Below, in pieces: positions 49,728 to 61,742 of a stretch of 64,000 bases of DNA (position 1 is the stretch's first letter; every line of letters starts with the position of its first letter). The position numbers and the translations under genes are program-made. The DNA is from Raphanus sativus (lineage: Eukaryota; Streptophyta; Magnoliopsida; Brassicales; Brassicaceae): positions 49,087,265 through 49,151,264 of the forward strand of contig NC_079516.1 of the NCBI RefSeq assembly GCF_000801105.2, in the 5' to 3' direction. The notes beneath the pieces were generated by a model, which had not been told where the DNA came from, made no database searches, and saw nothing but the letters and a program-made list of their open reading frames with translations.

Positions 49728-51748
49728 AACTATAACTTTTTCTTGTATTCGACAATAAATCTTAATTTGTAGTGGAAAAAATGTGGGAAGGGACAACAAA
49801 CGTGAAAAGGATGGTTTGATCTTTGAAGCGGGGAAGTGTTGAGAAGGGACACAAGTGGAAGAACCATTGGACCATATATTGGGCCACCATACTTTTGACT
49901 TTGTCCATAGTCAAAGGTTTAGAGCTTCTCGAAATTCTTCTAAGAGCATTATTATCCCAGTATCTTGAGAGAGTATGCAGGAGAAAAGTTGGTCTGGGGT
50001 CCACCAAAGAGAAGAAGACAAGAAGAAAATGTAGCCAATGAAGAAACGTATATTGGTGGTGTTTTGCCCAGTTCGCGGACACGTGGGGTGTTTTAATTTT
50101 TTTCTTTTTTTTTTCAAGATAAAAAGTAAAAAAAGAAGTTAAAGAAACCTTTGGTGGGTATATGCGATAATAATGCTCTAATGGCCCCCATTAAACTCAA
50201 GTGTATCTACTCAAAGAAATCTGTGGACTATGGTGTTTTCGTTACATAAATCAAGTTCGAGATTACATTCCAGCATGTATTGGCTACTTCTATGTAAGTT
50301 GACTCCAGTTTTCTCTACTTAGTATTCTATTTAGGTTCGCCCCTTTCTTTGAATATGTATTTGTTACTTAGCTAGGTTTTACTCCTATGTTTTTGTCTTC
50401 ATACATGACCAATCGGTCCCTAACTATAACTCAATCAGAAATTTTCTAATATGCAAGAAAGCGACCATAGCTATTACCCAGTGGGATCATATAAGAACAT
50501 TTTTGCACTCGCTTAGTATTATATGTACCGAGTTTATATGTACCTAGATTATATGTATATATACAGATGATAAAGCAAACTTGAAGAAGTTAGCACGGTC
50601 AAACAAATGTGTGTCAATTTATATGTTTGATTTATGATCGATGTACTATTTTGAGATTCGAGAAATATATTGAGACTATATTATTACTAAAATTTTGTCG
50701 GCCTTTTAAAAAATGCCACCTTTCACGTGGATGATCAATGATAGAGTTGGAGTCAAAGGTAAACCATCGAGTCGTAGTAACGATTCTGCAAGATTACGGT
50801 CTTTTGTTTAGGGATAAGTATATAGTTCTGTTTAATTCAAAAGTTTTCAAGAATCATAATATGCTTCAAATAAAAACTGTCACTGAGAAAAGCTGCATAA
50901 ATCATATTCATATTCTAATGTTCGTTTCTTCACAGTTTTGATGCGGATTACTAACAAACATTATTTCGGTGATGGTTATTTTGACTTTATTCTATATATG
51001 TTTCTAGTTATGAAATAATTTCTGTGCAACTCAAAAATGATAAGCCATTCTTGATAATGGTTTATTGAAATTATGTTAATCTGGTGATAGAACGCCGAAT
51101 TTGAAACTCTGAAGGCCGTAAACATTTATTAAAAACTTTAATAAACTCTTTAAAAAGTTTGGTCTGTGTCCAGATCTTATAATTCAACAGCAACTATACA
51201 TCATTTCAATCATGTATCTTTCGTTGCAAACGTGGTTGCAACAAACATATAATCAATCAAATCATATTTTGACATGAAAAGTGAGGATTCAATGAATACA
51301 AAAGAATATAAGTATTTTTAGACTTTTGCAAAGAAGAAATCAAAAGAATCCAAATAATGATCCGGAACTGCAAGTCCGCGACTATATTACTACCAGGCGC
51401 GATAATTAGTAATGGAAACGTCAATTACGAGACAACGTACGACTTTACGTAAACATTTGTGTTGTCACAGTTTCATCAGTACATGTTGTTTTCCATATAT
51501 GCACCACATTAAAATATTTCGTAATTAGCTATCATCACCATTCCATCGCTATGTTTCCTGACTAATTTTACTTCACTTAGATTCCTTGTATCCCCATATA
51601 TAGGATAAAACTATTCTTGAAAACCGTCGTACTTGAGTCTAAAAGTAAACAATCCCTATTCTATAGCACCGTTAGAAATGAGGGATTTGATATGTTGCAT
51701 TTGTATAATCCCGTTTGCCTTATGTTCAATATGTCAACTTATTCGGAA

Positions 51749-51806
51749 TTGATGACATCCACTGAGTTACAATACAGTTGATGACATCCATTGAGTTACA
51801 ATGTTA
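51749..51806. repeat. 29-bp tandem duplication
   Basis: TTGATGACATCCACTGAGTT-type unit, two copies, with a C/T difference and a diverged last few bases. Confidence 0.8.
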
Positions 51807-52798
51807 ATCAGTTTTTCTTAAAAAATCTGATTTATTTTGATTTACCCAATTTTGGTGTCATTGACGTAAAAAATGTCGTTTCTAGTCTATCTCATTCATG
51901 TCGGTTTAATCTATTTTAAATTAGTCAAAATCAATCGAAATTAGTTAAGATATATTAAATTAAGAAATGATATTAGTACAAATCCACACATTTATTTAGT
52001 TTTTTTTTGTAATTTTGATAATTCATCATAATAATTTTATAAATAAACTCAAGAACTAAAATATCTCATATAACTATAAAGATATATAAATAAATCAATA
52101 ATTAGTTACTATCTAGACTTCGCCAGATCCCGAATAATTTGCTTAGTAGCTAGTTCTCAATAAAAAAACCTAGTTATTAGTTCTCACTTCTCAATAAAAA
52201 ACCTAGTTACCGCCCATCAATTTCTGAACATTGCTTATTACTATCGTCTCGTAAAATCATTGCATCTTTTTATTTATCATCATACATCAATCACCAATGA
52301 AATATCTTAGTTCATTGGATATGGAAAACGGATGTCTGTGATAACAACCATGCTACCAATTATCAATGCATTTTCTCAGGCCTAGCCCAGCCAATTCTGA
52401 ATCTAGGACCTAGAAAACTTTTCTCAAGTTTCTATGTGTTTTCGCATAAAATGAACAACGGTTCTTTTATTTATATTGTGCAGTATCTGTGCGTTCAGTT
52501 TTAAAGAAATTGAGTCGTTTGTCCTTTATAATAACGTCTCACAAAACAGTATGTGTATGTCAGTATGTGGGCTATCCGGCTATATATACTCTTGCCTTAC
52601 CCACTCAAACCGGGCCTGCATATTCATTCGTGTGTTCCTCCCATCAGCAAATTGTTTAAAACGGCCACTTTTTGGTTTTGGGTTTCCAACCTTAAATATT
52701 GCAAGACCGGCTCTGCTTGACGGTACTGTGACTATATTTTTCATCACGGTTAACTTTTACCGATAAGTTTACTAGCTGGCTAAAAGCATTTCTAAAAG

Positions 52799-53487
52799 TA
52801 GGGCTGGGCATTTTATCCGTTAAATTTGATTCGATTCGTTATCCGTTGCTATTCGATTCGAAAATTCCGAATATCCGTAAGCTTTCGAAGCAAAGCAAAT
52901 ACTAAAATTCAATATCCGTCAAAATCGAAGCAAATCACAAATATTAAAATTTGGGAAGCGAATATCCGATCCGATCCGTCAATATATAAATACATGTATA
53001 TTTTGATTATATTTAAAGTTTTAAATGTATAAAATTATATAATTATTATTCTAATATATTATTTGATAGATTCTATTCATATTATTACTTATATAAAAGT
53101 ATTACATAAAAGGAAGAAAAATATTTACGATAATTATAATTTTTTTAAGTTTTGTGTTATTATAATTTTAACTAAGTTTAAAAATTTACAAAATATGAAG
53201 ATTCATTGCTTTTTTTAATTTTTATCTTTTATATCATGCAAAAAATATATTTTACAAAACAAATTTGTATCAAATTTTTAAGATTATTTGTATTAATCAA
53301 AACAAATGAGAGATCCGTAAGTATCCGCGAATATCCGCAAATATCTATTTATTTTCCGGATATCCGTTTTTCCGAATATCCGTATTTTTCCGAAGCAAAG
53401 CAAATCGAAAAATCAGATATCCGTAACATTCGAAGCAAATCACAAATACCTTCAAAAACCCGAATATCCGATCCGTGCCCAGGCCTA
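52799..53487. mobile_element. hAT-like non-autonomous element, 689 bp
   Basis: Termini TAGGGCTGGGCA and TGCCCAGGCCTA are complementary at 11 of 12 bases. A perfect 8-bp duplication TCTAAAAG flanks it (52791-52798 and 53488-53495). Eight-base duplications and TAGGG or CAGGG ends define hAT elements. The outer 150-200 bp on each side is packed with ATCCG, TTCG and GAAGCAAA words in both orientations, and the middle is AT-rich. No coding frame. Confidence 0.85.
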
Positions 53488-53495
53488 TCTAAAAG

Positions 53496-55080
53496 ACGTC
53501 CAATAACATGTACGTAGACAACTGATTGAGATCAGTATTCGAATATGTTGATGAAAACTAATATCTCTATGCGGGGACCGAAATTGTCAAATATGTCATT
53601 CATGACGTAGCGAATACAAGTCAATAACTAGTTTTAGCTTCTAGAGTTGTGGAGTGTTCAGAGTTCTACTTACACTATAAAATTCGAAATGTTCTTCTTT
53701 CTCTCCTCTCTGTTTCTAGAACATATTACATTTTATTCCCTCCCCTAGTTGAAATAATCATATTTTGGTTTTTATATATAACTTTGGCTTTGAAATTTAA
53801 AATTATCTAATATGATAGATTGTAGATTGTACACCTATGTGTTAATTCATGTTTATATGTTTAGCTTAACAACCTTGTAACTAGCCAATAACCGAGGATA
53901 CAACTGATGATTACGTGCATATTTGATTAATCAAATGACTAGCCAAGGCGTCTGATTAATCGAATACCTTATCGGTTATCGTAAAATCTAAACGGTTTTA
54001 CCATTTTCTCGTAGATCGATGTCTGATTAACTCGATCGTCAGAAAATGTAGAAGGATACAATTACTATCTACCTGCTTTAAATTTTCTTGTTTGGTGGTA
54101 AGGGCAAAGAGAGATTCTAGAAACCATTGTGGAATAAAACATTTTAGTAGAAAGGAGCGGAGCATATACTCGTTTTATTATTCTATTTTATTCGTTGATG
54201 TATTTAAAATTAGTCTGTGGGCTGATATTTGACCGGAAACGACTTTCAAAGCCTTTGATGCTTATCTTACATTCTCAACACAGATTACGTGAGATTAGTC
54301 AAATGACAATGGTATATCACCGGTTAGCCGTCTATAGTCAACCTCTTAGTATTTCTTAACCTAGTTTCCAAGATAATCAATGTCCCTTTTTCATATGACA
54401 AAAGAAAATATTGACGAGAAACTAAAATACTGTAACTGTCTTGAAAATTCACCATTAATGTTTAGGGAGCACTGAATTTTTATCATTAGTTTTTTCTGTA
54501 GCTTATTCTGTTCATAAGAAATGTAAACCAACTTTCAAACTTTGACCAATAGTTTGGAGAAAATGGAAAGAACAACAAATAAGAAGCCAACACGAGTGGA
54601 AAACTAGAAAAACTAAGAATATTATAGATTTTATGCTTTATATAAAGTTCCATAATGCCAATTAAACTTGCCTGTATTTTATCAAATGATGCGATATAAA
54701 AAATAATTATCAACACGTTAATTCGTTGGTGGGTTAGAAAAGTTAAGAATATTATTGATTTTATGTGCTTTATATAAGTTCCATGGGTGGATATTTAATT
54801 TTCCAAAAGCGATGCTGAATATGGTAAAGACAAGAACATCTCCAAAAATATTTTCAATTTTAAAGTTTCAAGGTATTTTTTTCTAAAACAAAATTTCAAA
54901 CTTAACTTCACAATTATTTATATTTTTTATTCTAAATGATTTCTATGATGTTTTGATATAAACATTCAATGAAAATAATAACTGAATCTTTTAAACTAAT
55001 TGGGTAATAGTAACATATATAGTATATATTTAGCATAAGATAAGAATAAGTAAAAGTTAAGAACTAACTTATAATTTAGA
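53496..55080. other. Gene-free AT-rich spacer
   Basis: Nothing recognised beyond a partial duplication of ATTATAGATTTTATGCTTTATATAAAGTTCCAT (near 54620 and 54750, slightly diverged), which suggests a local duplication about 125 bp apart. Confidence 0.5.
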
Positions 55081-55203
55081 AAGTTCGGCTTCAAATGGCA
55101 TGCAGATCAATAAAATGCAGATCGAATCCAAAATGCAGATCAATCAGAACAAATGTAGATCAAGCAGATCATGCAGAACAAATGCAGATCAAACTGATTT
55201 AAC

Positions 55204-55220
55204 ATTTTTTTTTGAACACT
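55204..55220 (-). mobile_element. 17-bp poly(T) micro-insertion with 14-bp TSD
   Basis: ATTTTTTTTTGAACACT lies between two perfect copies of CAAACTGATTTAAC (55190-55203 and 55221-55234). Confidence 0.65.
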
Positions 55221-55818
55221 CAAACTGATTTAACTAATTTATCGAATTAACATATTTAACCAAATGTTAAAAAAAAAAAATTAAGTTAAGTATCTAAAAC
55301 AAAAATACAAATTTTAATCAATATTTTTATTATTTTAACAAAAACAAGGAAACTTTAAACACTATAAAAGGTAAATAGCATACAATAAAATTGAAAATAT
55401 TATTTTCCCATAATATATTTGCAGTAATTTCTCTAATATTTATCATAAAATTTATTTGTCAGATCTCCGGTTCTTCCGAATCATTTTTTCAACCATAGAA
55501 GTTCTATGATAGAACTAGTATTGCGAATCTTTGTATAGTTCGGGTCGGACTGGGTTATTACAGTTAAGATTTTTAAGATTCATTTAAAAAAACAATTTTT
55601 TGGATTGGAATCGATTCGAATGTTGTCGGGTTTGGGTCATATTATTTTTTTTTGTAAAACCCAAAACATAAACAAGTTAACAATTGTTTCAATTCGATTT
55701 AGGTTTAAAGTTGGAAACCGAAAAAAAAATCTGAAAACCGGCGTCAAACTCGAAAAACCCAAGAAAAATATTCTGATAATCCAGGATTTTAACAAGTTTC
55801 AATTTATAAATTACATAT

Positions 55819-55821
<3 letters not shown>

Positions 55822-55872
<51 letters not shown>
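55822..55872. repeat. (AT)n microsatellite
   Basis: About 25 uninterrupted AT units in the middle of the ATGCAGAT-flanked region. Confidence 0.95.
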
Positions 55873-55875
<3 letters not shown>

Positions 55876-56601
55876 AAAAATTAAAATAATTAGTGATATG
55901 TAAACTGAAAAGATATTATAATATTCAGGAAAATTGTATAGAATCTACTATATAAATAAATAAAATATGTTCCGTATTCATTGTATAAATAAATTTGTCT
56001 AAAGAGCTAATACTTAAATAATAAATAAAATAAACAATCAAATTATAATTTTAAGAGAACTAATGTTTTGTTTGAAAACGAATTAATGAATTAAACAAAA
56101 CTATCAACTGAAAAAACAAATCAAACATACTGCATGCAGATTTTTCTCCAACATGCTGTCCAACGCAGTTCAATTATTTATATGCAGATCTATAATTAGT
56201 TCCCAAAACTAATCTGCATGCAGATTAACTAATATTTTATTATTTTATTTTGGTCTGTATTTTTTATGATGAATGGGGAACAAATGCAGTCATATCTGCA
56301 AAATAGATGATCTGCATTAGTTCTGTGTTTTATCTGCAATCCCATTCATAATAGCCTTCATCTTAAAAAATAGAGGTCTGAACAATATATTTTTAAATTT
56401 TAAGACATATTGTTCATTTATTCATTTTGAAGTAAGAAATGAAAAATTAATGGAACAAAACTTTCTTCAACAAAAAGTGAAAAAAACATTATTGGGAATG
56501 GTTTTAAGCTAGATATTAATGAAAATTGAAAAAGGAAGAAATGTCAAAGAAAGTTGACGTGTATACAATAGGACGTGATATGTCGTATTGTCTGCACAAA
56601 C

Positions 56602-58237
56602 CACTACAAAAAAAACACTGTTTAACATCATTTATTTTCATTTTTTACATCACTTATAAATGATGGAAAAGAATTTTGCATCACTTAAATAAATGACTTT
56701 GAAAATGGTGATACAAATAATTTGCATCATTTTATCAAGAATTGATGCAAAAATTAATAATATTCACATAAGTTCTTATAGATGATTTTAATATGTATCA
56801 ATTGTTGAATATGATACTAACAGTTACATCAATTTCTTAATTGATGTTTATATTAACATCGGTTACAATAACTGATCTTAATTAATTATATTATTTATTG
56901 ATAAATAAATAAAAATCGATATAATTTTTAAAAATAAATTTAATTGTTATATTATTTATAACTATTATTTTGTAATTATCGTTTATAGAGTATTTTTATA
57001 AAAAGATAAACATTTTTGATTAATAATTTCTTTTTTTCAGTGACAATACAACCAAACGGAAAATTAAAAAAAATAGAAAGAAGCAGGAAGATAAATTTAT
57101 AAAGAACAAAAGAAATGTAAAAATAGATAAACAGAATTGGCCATGAAATTTTTTTCAATCGAGATTCTTTTTCTTTCTTTTCTTTTTATACTTTGTATTC
57201 ATCTTTCAGTCTTTGTTGCTGGAGTAAAGACTTCCTCCGACTTCTACTTTTTCTCCATACTTCAAATCAGTGTCGTATCCATTTTTACCTCTGGACATTC
57301 CCAAAGATCTGTAAGCCATAAACAGAAAACCTATAAACTTGTAATTTTCTCAAGAAATTGAAGAAATGAAAAAGCAAGAAACTAATACCTTTCATAAACT
57401 TCCATTATCCTTCGTAAGGAAAAAACAAATTGTCATCATAATGACTCATATAAGTGCTTGGTTCTTGTTGAAAATTTATTTTGAGTCCAATAAGTTAGAA
57501 CCATAAATTTTAAACTGATAAAAAAAATATAAAAAATCGAAAGAGTAAGAGGAAGAATAAGAGGAAGATGAAGATATAGTTATTGACAAAGAACATCATG
57601 CGTTATTTTACTGAGGTGAACAGTTATATGAGAACATGGCCAAACAAATAAAAGGAATTAAAGAGATAAACACAAAATATTTTTTACGATCGTGATCTAT
57701 TTTTGGTTATTTATTCTATTTTCTTAACAAGATTGGTTCAAGTAGTTATGATAGTGGTTCCATTTTTTTTTTGGGATATTACGTAATTACGCTCACAGTT
57801 TTATTGGTGTAAATTATCTTTATATTAACTCAATTTTTTTAATTGAAGCAAAATTAAATTAAAATAACATCATTTTATTAAGCTGATGTCAAAGATAAAT
57901 ATAATTATATGTAATTTAAGTTGGCATCAATTGTTTATGGAAGTAAACTATGTATCATTTAATAATAAGTGATGTCAACAAAAAACAATGAATACATCAT
58001 TTATTTAACTGATACAACTTTTCATCATAGAATCATTTTTTTGTAAAGTGATACAAAGTGCGAAAAATATATCATTTCATTGAATTGATGCAAAATAAAT
58101 TAATAATAATATCACTTATTATTAATTGATGCTAATTTATATTTATTTGTCTCATTTAAAGATAAGTGATTTGAAATAGAATCACTTAATTATGTGATAC
58201 AATATAAGTGATTCAATTCACTTCTTTTTTTGTAGTG
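56602..58237. mobile_element. CACTA-type non-autonomous transposon, 1636 bp
   Basis: Termini CACTACAAAAAAA and TTTTTTTGTAGTG are perfect 13-bp inverted repeats beginning with CACTA. The flanking 3-bp duplication is AAC (56599-56601 and 58238-58240), as expected for the superfamily. About 350 bp at each end is filled with variants of ATCACTTA, CATCATTTA and AAATGATG, the subterminal repeats to which CACTA transposases bind. The centre (about 56970-57780) is non-repetitive; it may be captured sequence, but I recognise no gene and no transposase. Confidence 0.85.
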
Positions 58238-58240
58238 AAC

Positions 58241-59291
58241 AGCACAGAATAAAAGCTAAGATGTTCGATTAGATCAGCTCAAGTTTTATGTATCAATAGT
58301 AAATTATTGAAGGTTGTCTTGTCTGCATTTCATGGAAAATGAAAAGACGTGATTATGTACCAATGCGGATACCTTTGGTTGGTCTTCTGATTTAAGCTAC
58401 TATCTCATAAATATCTCTGTCCAGCAAACAGCAAAAAAGTACATTAAAAATATAAAAAGATAAATAAATTTGTTAAATATTTTTTCTCTAAAATATGAAT
58501 TATTTTTATAGATACGAGGGAGTATATGAAAATAATTAAGTATTGATATAGAAGCTTCCAAATGATGTGGTGCCACTTCAATTCATTAAGAAGGGGACAT
58601 GACATCATAGGATTCGTCAGCTAACTGGATCCAACCCTTGAAAAGGAGTAAGGACGAATCTTTATCATGCTGGATTCTAAGACACCTAATTTATCTTTGT
58701 GGAAGGAGAGATACGTTTGGTAGAAACCGTGAACATTGTTTTGCTTGTTTTTTTGCATCCCTAACTTTTTCATCTTTCCAAAAGAACATAAGCAGTAGTG
58801 AACTACAAGAGCGATTTGAATAAAATTGATGATCATAAACATTACCTTGATAAGAAAAAAACACTTTAGCCTTAAGGTTAGCTGTCACTAAATAGACAAA
58901 AGTGTTTATCAAGGGGAAATGATCTAAACACCTCATTTTAATACCATATTTACTTACTTAAACCACATTTATCTTTATTTTTGAATAGGAAAAAGACAAT
59001 TGTGTTTCTAATTAATCAAAAATAAATTTTATAAGACTATTTTTATCAAAAATAAATACACACATATACCCTTGATTAGAGTTAACTAATCTAAACTTAG
59101 GGTTTAGATTTGAGAGTTGTGATTTAGGATATTTAAAATAAGTAAATAAAAATTTAAAATTTTAAATAGTTTCAAAAGGAATTTTAATATTTTTTAAAAT
59201 TGACTTTTTTATAAAAAGTTAGAATTCAAAAACATATAATTTTAAAACTATATTAAATTAAATTTATTTATTTAGCTTTTACAATCCAACT
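58241..59291. other. Gene-free spacer with a possible LINE scrap
   Basis: No gene. Near 58690-58715 one frame reads LIYLWKERYV, reminiscent of the IYxIWKERN motif late in plant LINE ORF2 proteins, but the match is too short to assign. Confidence 0.35.
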
Positions 59292-59958
59292 TAGGACTGG
59301 GCGTTCGGGTACCCATTCGGGTTTCGGTTCAGTCCATTCGGGTTTTGGGTTTACGGGATCAAAGATTTCAGCCCCATTCGGATATTTCTAAATTTTGGTT
59401 TGGGTTCGGTTCAGATCTTTGCGGGTTCGGTTCGAGTTCGGATAACCCATTTAAAATGTTTTCAAATTTTCAAAATTCATTATATACTTTAAATTTCAAA
59501 ATCTATAAGAAAGATAATATATTACATATAAATTTTCATAACATATATGTCAAAATACCTTAATTTAACATATAAATTGGTTTTCTTTGAATATTTGGAT
59601 AGAGAATCAATAGATATTTAACTATTTTGGTGTTTTCAGTATACTTTAACTATTTTAAACATTTACTTTTGACTATTTGCGAGTATTATGGAAAACTTAA
59701 AGGTATCTTATATATTTTTAAATTTTTTAATATACATTATATATAAAAATAATGTATATATTTAAGTATATAAATTTATTTCGGATACATTCGGGTACCC
59801 AAAATATTTTGGTTCGGATCGGGTTCGGTTTTGGTTCTTTAAATACCGGAATTTTGAACCCGTTCGGATATTTAATCAATTTCAGTTCGGTTTCGGTGCT
59901 ACTTTTTCGGATCGGGTTCGGTTCGGTTTTTCGGGTTCGGATTTTTTGCCCAGCCCTA
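59292..59958. mobile_element. hAT-like non-autonomous element, 667 bp
   Basis: Termini TAGGACTGGGC and GCCCAGCCCTA are complementary at 10 of 11 bases, flanked by a perfect 8-bp duplication ATCCAACT (59284-59291 and 59959-59966). End regions are dense in TTCGGGTT and GGTTCGG words, with an AT-rich middle. It belongs to the same terminus type as the elements at 52799 and 18936. Confidence 0.87.
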
Positions 59959-59966
59959 ATCCAACT

Positions 59967-60378
59967 AATGACTTGAGATATTTATGAAATATCTCTACAA
60001 CGAAGGTAAACAATGGTACAAAAATGAGATAAAATCAGAATTTTCCTTAGACAAAAAATAGATCATTAAAAGAATTATTTTAATAATTATGGTGATTGTT
60101 AGAAATTTTTTATCTTGTCATCTAAACACTAATTATCTTTTACTTAATTGTGTTTTTGTTTATTGTATTTTTCCGTCGACATTACGGCCCCCAGGTTTCT
60201 CAAGAAAAATACTTTTAATAAGAAGACAAAAAAATAATCTGAAGAAGAGCCTTTCGTGTTTTTCCCTTTTTCTTTTCCCGTAAATATAAAAGGACCCATT
60301 CTCATCTATCGTCTCTTCACATCTTATTAAAGCTTTAAAAAACAATACCTCTCTCTCTCTCTAGTCTCTACAAGCTCA
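59967..60378. other. Upstream region of the basic-protein gene
   Basis: AT-rich at first, then TATAAAAGG at about 60285-60293, a probable TATA box roughly 90 bp before the start codon, followed by a CTCTCTCTCT leader tract. Confidence 0.6.
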
Positions 60379-61146
60379 ATGCCTCAAGTGGATCTTGAAG
60401 CTTTTGTTTCTTCAGTATGCGCCGGTGGTTCCGACCGGAAGATCGCATGCGAGTCAACCTACGTCGACGACCCGGACGCCATCGCTTACTACAAAAACTC
60501 CTCCGCTAGTCCGACTGATTTTCCACCGGAGTCTTATTACATAACCAAAGATGCTCAGCTCGAGTGGCTCACCGACAACGCCTTCTTCGACCGCAAAGAA
60601 TCACAGAGAGGAAGCTCAGCACATATCAACTCCAACCCCAACTCGAACCCCAGCTCTCAGCGGTTTCTACTCAGCTCCAAAGCGTCCATCATCGGTTTGC
60701 CGAAGCCGCAGAACACTTGTCTAAAAGAAGCGAAGCAGCGGAGAAACGGCGGAAAAAAGGAAAAGAATAACAGAGTCTTCTTGAAACGGGTCGGGTCGAG
60801 AATGAAGTCGGATCCTTCGCAGCTCGAGCCTTCTTCTCCTAAAGTCTCTTGCACCGGTAGGGTGAGGTCCAGACGAGAAAGAAGCCGACGCATGCGCCGT
60901 CAGAAATCGGTTCGACCGGAGAAGGCGAACCGGGTCAAGAAACCGGGGTTTATGGCGAGTTTCAGAGCCATCTTCAGGAGCAAAGGCGGCTGCAAAGATG
61001 GGACCCACACGACGCCGGTCATGGCACCACGTGACGACATCAGGAGCCGGCTTCCGGTGGAAGAGGTTGAACCGGTGGTTCCCGGTTTGGGTGGGATGAA
61101 CCGGTTTGCTTCTGGAAGAAGAGGGGATTTGTTGGGTGGATATTGA
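60379..61146 (+). CDS. Uncharacterised basic plant protein (At2g36220-like)
   Basis: Intronless, 255 residues, clearly coding: GC-rich with codon structure, TATA box and leader upstream. The acidic, tyrosine-containing N-terminus (CESTYVDDPDAIAYY, then PPESYYITKDAQLEWL, about residues 24-64) is followed by a low-complexity Asn/Ser stretch. The C-terminal half is strongly basic (RVRSRRERSRRMRRQKSV near residues 160-178) with possible nuclear localisation signals. It ends in a conserved-looking GGMNRFASGRRGDLLGGY. I know of plant homologues without assigned function and recall one at the syntenic Arabidopsis locus. No enzyme motif or membrane segment is visible, so I assign no function. Confidence 0.85.
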   Translation: MPQVDLEAFVSSVCAGGSDRKIACESTYVDDPDAIAYYKNSSASPTDFPPESYYITKDAQLEWLTDNAFFDRKESQRGSSAHINSNPNSNPSSQRFLLSSKASIIGLPKPQNTCLKEAKQRRNGGKKEKNNRVFLKRVGSRMKSDPSQLEPSSPKVSCTGRVRSRRERSRRMRRQKSVRPEKANRVKKPGFMASFRAIFRSKGGCKDGTHTTPVMAPRDDIRSRLPVEEVEPVVPGLGGMNRFASGRRGDLLGGY

Positions 61147-61742
61147 CAAAAAGTGTAATGTTTTAGTGATTGGTTGTCTTTGTCCTGGTTTTGGTGGGAC
61201 CTGTTTTTTAGCGTTCTGGTTGTGTGTTTTTTTTGAAAAGTCGTTGGCGCTGACGTGGCGAGTGGTTAACGGTTTTGAGGAACACGGCACCCGCGTAGGC
61301 GGTGTGAATGCTACCCACCACACTGTGTGCTAATGTTCTGTTTTGTATATTGTTTATATGGAGGCTTTGTTTTGCATTCAGTCATTAAAGTAGATTTTCT
61401 TTTGTGTGTATTTATGCAAAAGTCTAGTATTTTTTATTTCAAAAGTGAATTTATCAGCGGTGAATCCCTAACTAGCAATTTTTAGCAATCCAGTGAAATA
61501 AAAATTCGTGAAAAAGAGTCAAATTAGCAATGTAGCAAAATCCTTTTTTCTCTTATAGTAGTTTGATTCGGATTGTAAATTTCAATGTTATTCGAACGAA
61601 GAAAGTCAAATTAGCAATGTAGCAATCCATGAAAACAAAATTCAACATCTATTGGCTTTTTTGACTCTTTCACAATAGATGAAGTTGAAAATTATTAATA
61701 TTGGACAAATAAAACAAAGCAAAAGACAGAAAAATGAGGTTT
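61147..61742. other. Spacer between two convergent genes
   Basis: Holds the 3' regions of the basic-protein gene and HISN3. A short repeated phrase, GTCAAATTAGCAATGTAGCAA, occurs at about 61518 and 61606. Nothing else seen. Confidence 0.6.

Larger units (their letters stand above)
47523..52798. other. Gene-free spacer, about 5.3 kb
   Basis: No gene supported. Open frames at 49762-50117 lie on both strands with no recognisable domain. The region contains small exact tandem duplications (49616-49659, 51749-51806), a near-duplicate CTCAATAAAAAACCTAGTTA around 52157-52204, and the poly(A) insertion at 49683. The first 150 bp is the SAUR leader and promoter. Confidence 0.55.
55085..56352. mobile_element. 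Possible DNA transposon with ATGCAGAT subterminal repeats
   Basis: ATGCAGATC words cluster at about 55098-55190 and again, mostly inverted, at 56130-56340. The outermost parts, GGCTTCAAATGGCATGCAGAT on the left and ATTGCAGAT...GAATGG...GGCT on the minus strand at the right, are loosely inverted copies. Repeated subterminal motifs are usual for hAT or CACTA transposase binding. I could not define a target duplication. Confidence 0.4.

Noticed and set aside
58638..58936. Possible LINE ORF2 C-terminal remnant
   Set aside because: Only a ten-residue resemblance (LIYLWKERYV) in one of three competing frames.
60721..61323. 200-codon minus-strand frame opposite the basic-protein gene
   Set aside because: It is the antisense shadow of a GC-rich intronless gene; no start context, motif or homologue recognised.
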